A stretch of DNA of 64,000 nucleotides from NCBI GenBank assembly GCA_021730635.1, contig JAJNNC010000001.1:1-64000 (forward strand), written 5' to 3'. How positions within the stretch are numbered: position 1 is the stretch's first letter; every line of letters starts with the position of its first letter. Origin of the DNA: Catalimonadaceae bacterium JC749 (GTDB taxonomy: Bacteria > Bacteroidota > Bacteroidia > Cytophagales > Cyclobacteriaceae). Under the pieces are notes generated by a model, which did no database searches, was not told where the DNA came from, and saw only the letters and a list, made by a program, of their open reading frames with translations. Below are positions 62,308 to 64,000 of the stretch, one piece after another. Position numbers and translations under genes: made by a program.

Positions 62308-63897
62308 TTATCTCTTTTCGCTCACCTCCTGAGGACTGGGCAGTTTTAGTTTCTCCATTTTATCCAATTGGCCATCTCCTGTTAAGATTAGTTTTACATT
62401 TTTGCGTTTAGCCGTGTCTTTGTAGTTTTCTATCAGCTCTTTTATATCATGATCTATAATCACGGATTTGGTAAAATCTATTTCCAAGGCTGAATTCCCC
62501 GGTATGTTTCTTAGCGTTTTCATAATGCTGGCCTTATTTAGAAAAGACACCTCTTCTGCCAATACAATACGATACTTCTCTTCACCCTCTGTGGTCTTTT
62601 CTTTATGCAGATAATGGGAAACATGATAGTTGTTCTTTAAAAGATAGAAAATGCCCATAACCAGGCCTATACCAATCCCTGTGAGAAGATCTGTGAGAAC
62701 AATAGCGACTACAGTGGTGACGAAAGGTAAGAACTGACTCCAGCCACTCCGGTACATACTTTTAAACAAAGCCGGTTTAGCCAGTTTGTACCCGACCATA
62801 ACCAATATAGCCGCAAGGCTGGCCAAAGGGATCATGTTCAATACCTCAGGGATTAACATCACGCTGATCAGGATAAATACTCCGTGAATAAAAGCAGAAA
62901 GTTTGGTTCTTCCCCCTGATTGTATATTAGTAGAACTACGCACAATAACCTGCGTAACAGGTAATCCTCCTATGAGGCCTGAGACCATATTTCCTACTCC
63001 CTGGGCTTTCAGCTCTCTGTTGGCGGAACTTATTCTTTTGTAAGGATCCAGTTTGTCTGTGGCCTCCAGGCACAGTAAGGTTTCCAGACTGGCTACCACC
63101 GCCAGGGTACCAGCCAAAAACCATAGATCATACGTGAAGATCCGACCGAAATCCGGCGTGGTAAACTGCTGAAAAAAGCCCTGGATGCTGCCCGCTACAG
63201 GAAGTTCTACCAGATGATTAGCTCTTAAGGTTATATTAGGAAAATTATATTGGAACAATATGTTAAGCAAAACACCCAATACTACCACTACCAAGGGGCC
63301 CTGTATGATCTGAAAAATCTTGCTTTTCTTTAAAAGGACTCTATCCCAAAATATCAGGATAAACAGAGACAGGGCGCTGATAATGACAGCAGCAGGAGAA
63401 ACATAATTGAGCGCATTGATGAGTTCTGAGAAAGTAGTTTCTCCATCGGCTTGGACAAAGGTTAGGTCTCCTTCATAATCTTCGTCGTATCCAAAAGCGT
63501 GAGGAATTTGTTTTAAAGTAATAATAACCCCTATGCCGGCTAGCATACCCTTAATTACTGAGGAAGGAAAATAGTAAGCGATACTACCCGCCTTTAAAAA
63601 ACCCAGCGCCAATTGCATAAGGCCAGCCAGCACAACGGCAGAAAGGAACACCTCAAAATTGTTCAAACTTTCAATAGCATTTAAAACAATGACAGCCAAC
63701 CCTGCCGCAGGACCACTCACTCCCAGCTGAGAACCACTGATAAGCGTGACGACAATGCCACCCACAAAACCTGCTATGATACCCGAAAACAAAGGGGCAC
63801 CGGAAGCTAGTGCAATACCCAAACAAAGCGGTACAGCTACCAGGAATACGACAATACCTGCCGGAAAATCATACTTAAACTCTTTCAAACTCATCAT
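62308..63897 (-). CDS. SulP-family inorganic anion transporter
   Basis: A 529-residue transporter of the SulP/SLC26 group with about 12-14 membrane helices (PAGIVVFLVAVPLCLGIALA at the N-terminus, then LGVSGPAAGLAV in the anion site region) and a C-terminal STAS domain (about residues 445-520, SALEIDFTKSVIIDHDI). It may carry sulfate or bicarbonate, among others. No carbonic anhydrase is adjacent within the window. Co-transcribed with the TetR regulator. Confidence 0.92.
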   Translation of the reverse strand: MMSLKEFKYDFPAGIVVFLVAVPLCLGIALASGAPLFSGIIAGFVGGIVVTLISGSQLGVSGPAAGLAVIVLNAIESLNNFEVFLSAVVLAGLMQLALGFLKAGSIAYYFPSSVIKGMLAGIGVIITLKQIPHAFGYDEDYEGDLTFVQADGETTFSELINALNYVSPAAVIISALSLFILIFWDRVLLKKSKIFQIIQGPLVVVVLGVLLNILFQYNFPNITLRANHLVELPVAGSIQGFFQQFTTPDFGRIFTYDLWFLAGTLAVVASLETLLCLEATDKLDPYKRISSANRELKAQGVGNMVSGLIGGLPVTQVIVRSSTNIQSGGRTKLSAFIHGVFILISVMLIPEVLNMIPLASLAAILVMVGYKLAKPALFKSMYRSGWSQFLPFVTTVVAIVLTDLLTGIGIGLVMGIFYLLKNNYHVSHYLHKEKTTEGEEKYRIVLAEEVSFLNKASIMKTLRNIPGNSALEIDFTKSVIIDHDIKELIENYKDTAKRKNVKLILTGDGQLDKMEKLKLPSPQEVSEKR

Positions 63898-63923
63898 TGC
63901 TCTAGTAGTATTTATGCATTAAC

Positions 63924-63952
63924 AATAGTATTACTATTAATACACAAAAGTA
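63924..63952 (-). promoter_or_regulatory. sulP promoter and TetR-type operator
   Basis: On the minus strand TACTTTTG (63945-63952) is a -7 box; a TTG lies 23 bp upstream of it. Downstream of the box is the inverted repeat AATAGT-ATT-ACTATT (63924-63938), overlapping the expected start of transcription. Confidence 0.6.
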
Positions 63953-64000
63953 TTACCATTGTTTTTGTAATGAAACAATTTTAGTATTTATTTTTACGAT

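Overview
The window reads as chromosomal DNA of a free-living member of the Bacteroidota, most likely order Cytophagales. The evidence is indirect but consistent: promoter -7 boxes of the Bacteroidota type (TAnnTTTG) stand before several genes; Shine-Dalgarno sequences are mostly missing; a DUF4293 protein, an SDR-type threonine dehydrogenase next to kbl, a SufBCDS-E-T operon and an EF-G paralogue of the Bacteroides EF-G2 type are all present. I saw no rRNA, prophage, insertion sequence, CRISPR array or recognisable defence system. Most genes are core metabolism and housekeeping.

Layout. 0.2-7 kb: an exported beta-propeller-like lipoprotein, a TetR/ABC1-kinase operon, an aldo/keto reductase and a long-chain acyl-CoA ligase. 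7.0-7.9 kb: a free-standing class II tRNA-like gene with its own promoter and terminator, divergent from an Lrp/AsnC regulator. 8.0-14.3 kb: the Suf iron-sulfur cluster operon followed by a bacilliredoxin. 14.4-21.5 kb: RlpA-like protein, D-2-hydroxyacid dehydrogenase, AcpH, UPF1-like helicase, two small proteins, queA and a secreted protein. 21.6-25.5 kb: a candidate structured ncRNA, a LiaF-like membrane protein, and metX-metY behind a SAM-I riboswitch. 25.6-31.5 kb: pgi, M20 peptidase, YraN, a secreted protein, GNAT and cupin. 31.5-35.1 kb: a MORN-like protein flanked by inverted repeats, then kbl and tdh (threonine breakdown to glycine). 35.2-41.1 kb: hybrid-less histidine kinase, htpG, DUF4293, ECF sigma, a small sigma-associated protein and gmk. 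41.1-49.4 kb: M16 protease, NYN protein, endonuclease V, EF-G-like protein and a beta-hydroxyacid dehydrogenase. 49.5-57.1 kb: LytS/LytTR pair, VanY-like peptidase, PadR plus FtsX-like permease, NhaP-type antiporter. 57.1-64 kb: sbcDC, and a sulP-tetR operon.

The most unusual signals are non-coding. (1) The tRNA-like gene at 7129-7246 has a normal D arm, T arm and acceptor stem, but GUC at the anticodon position, U37, G73 and a variable region of about 49 nt with its own hairpin. (2) A family of intergenic repeats is built on a 7-nt phase (NNNNAAC or its complement); two copies flank the MORN gene as near-perfect 84-bp inverted repeats and two flank a 5.2-kb block; a third array at 55.34-55.50 kb uses GGTNNNN units. 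(3) The 600-bp gap before the EF-G paralogue holds a long hairpin, two stacked terminators and an 18-bp palindrome but no gene. (4) The EF-G paralogue lacks the catalytic His of the G3 motif. Several clean operator palindromes (PadR, TetR/sulP, htpG, sigma, lrp) let regulation be proposed from sequence alone.
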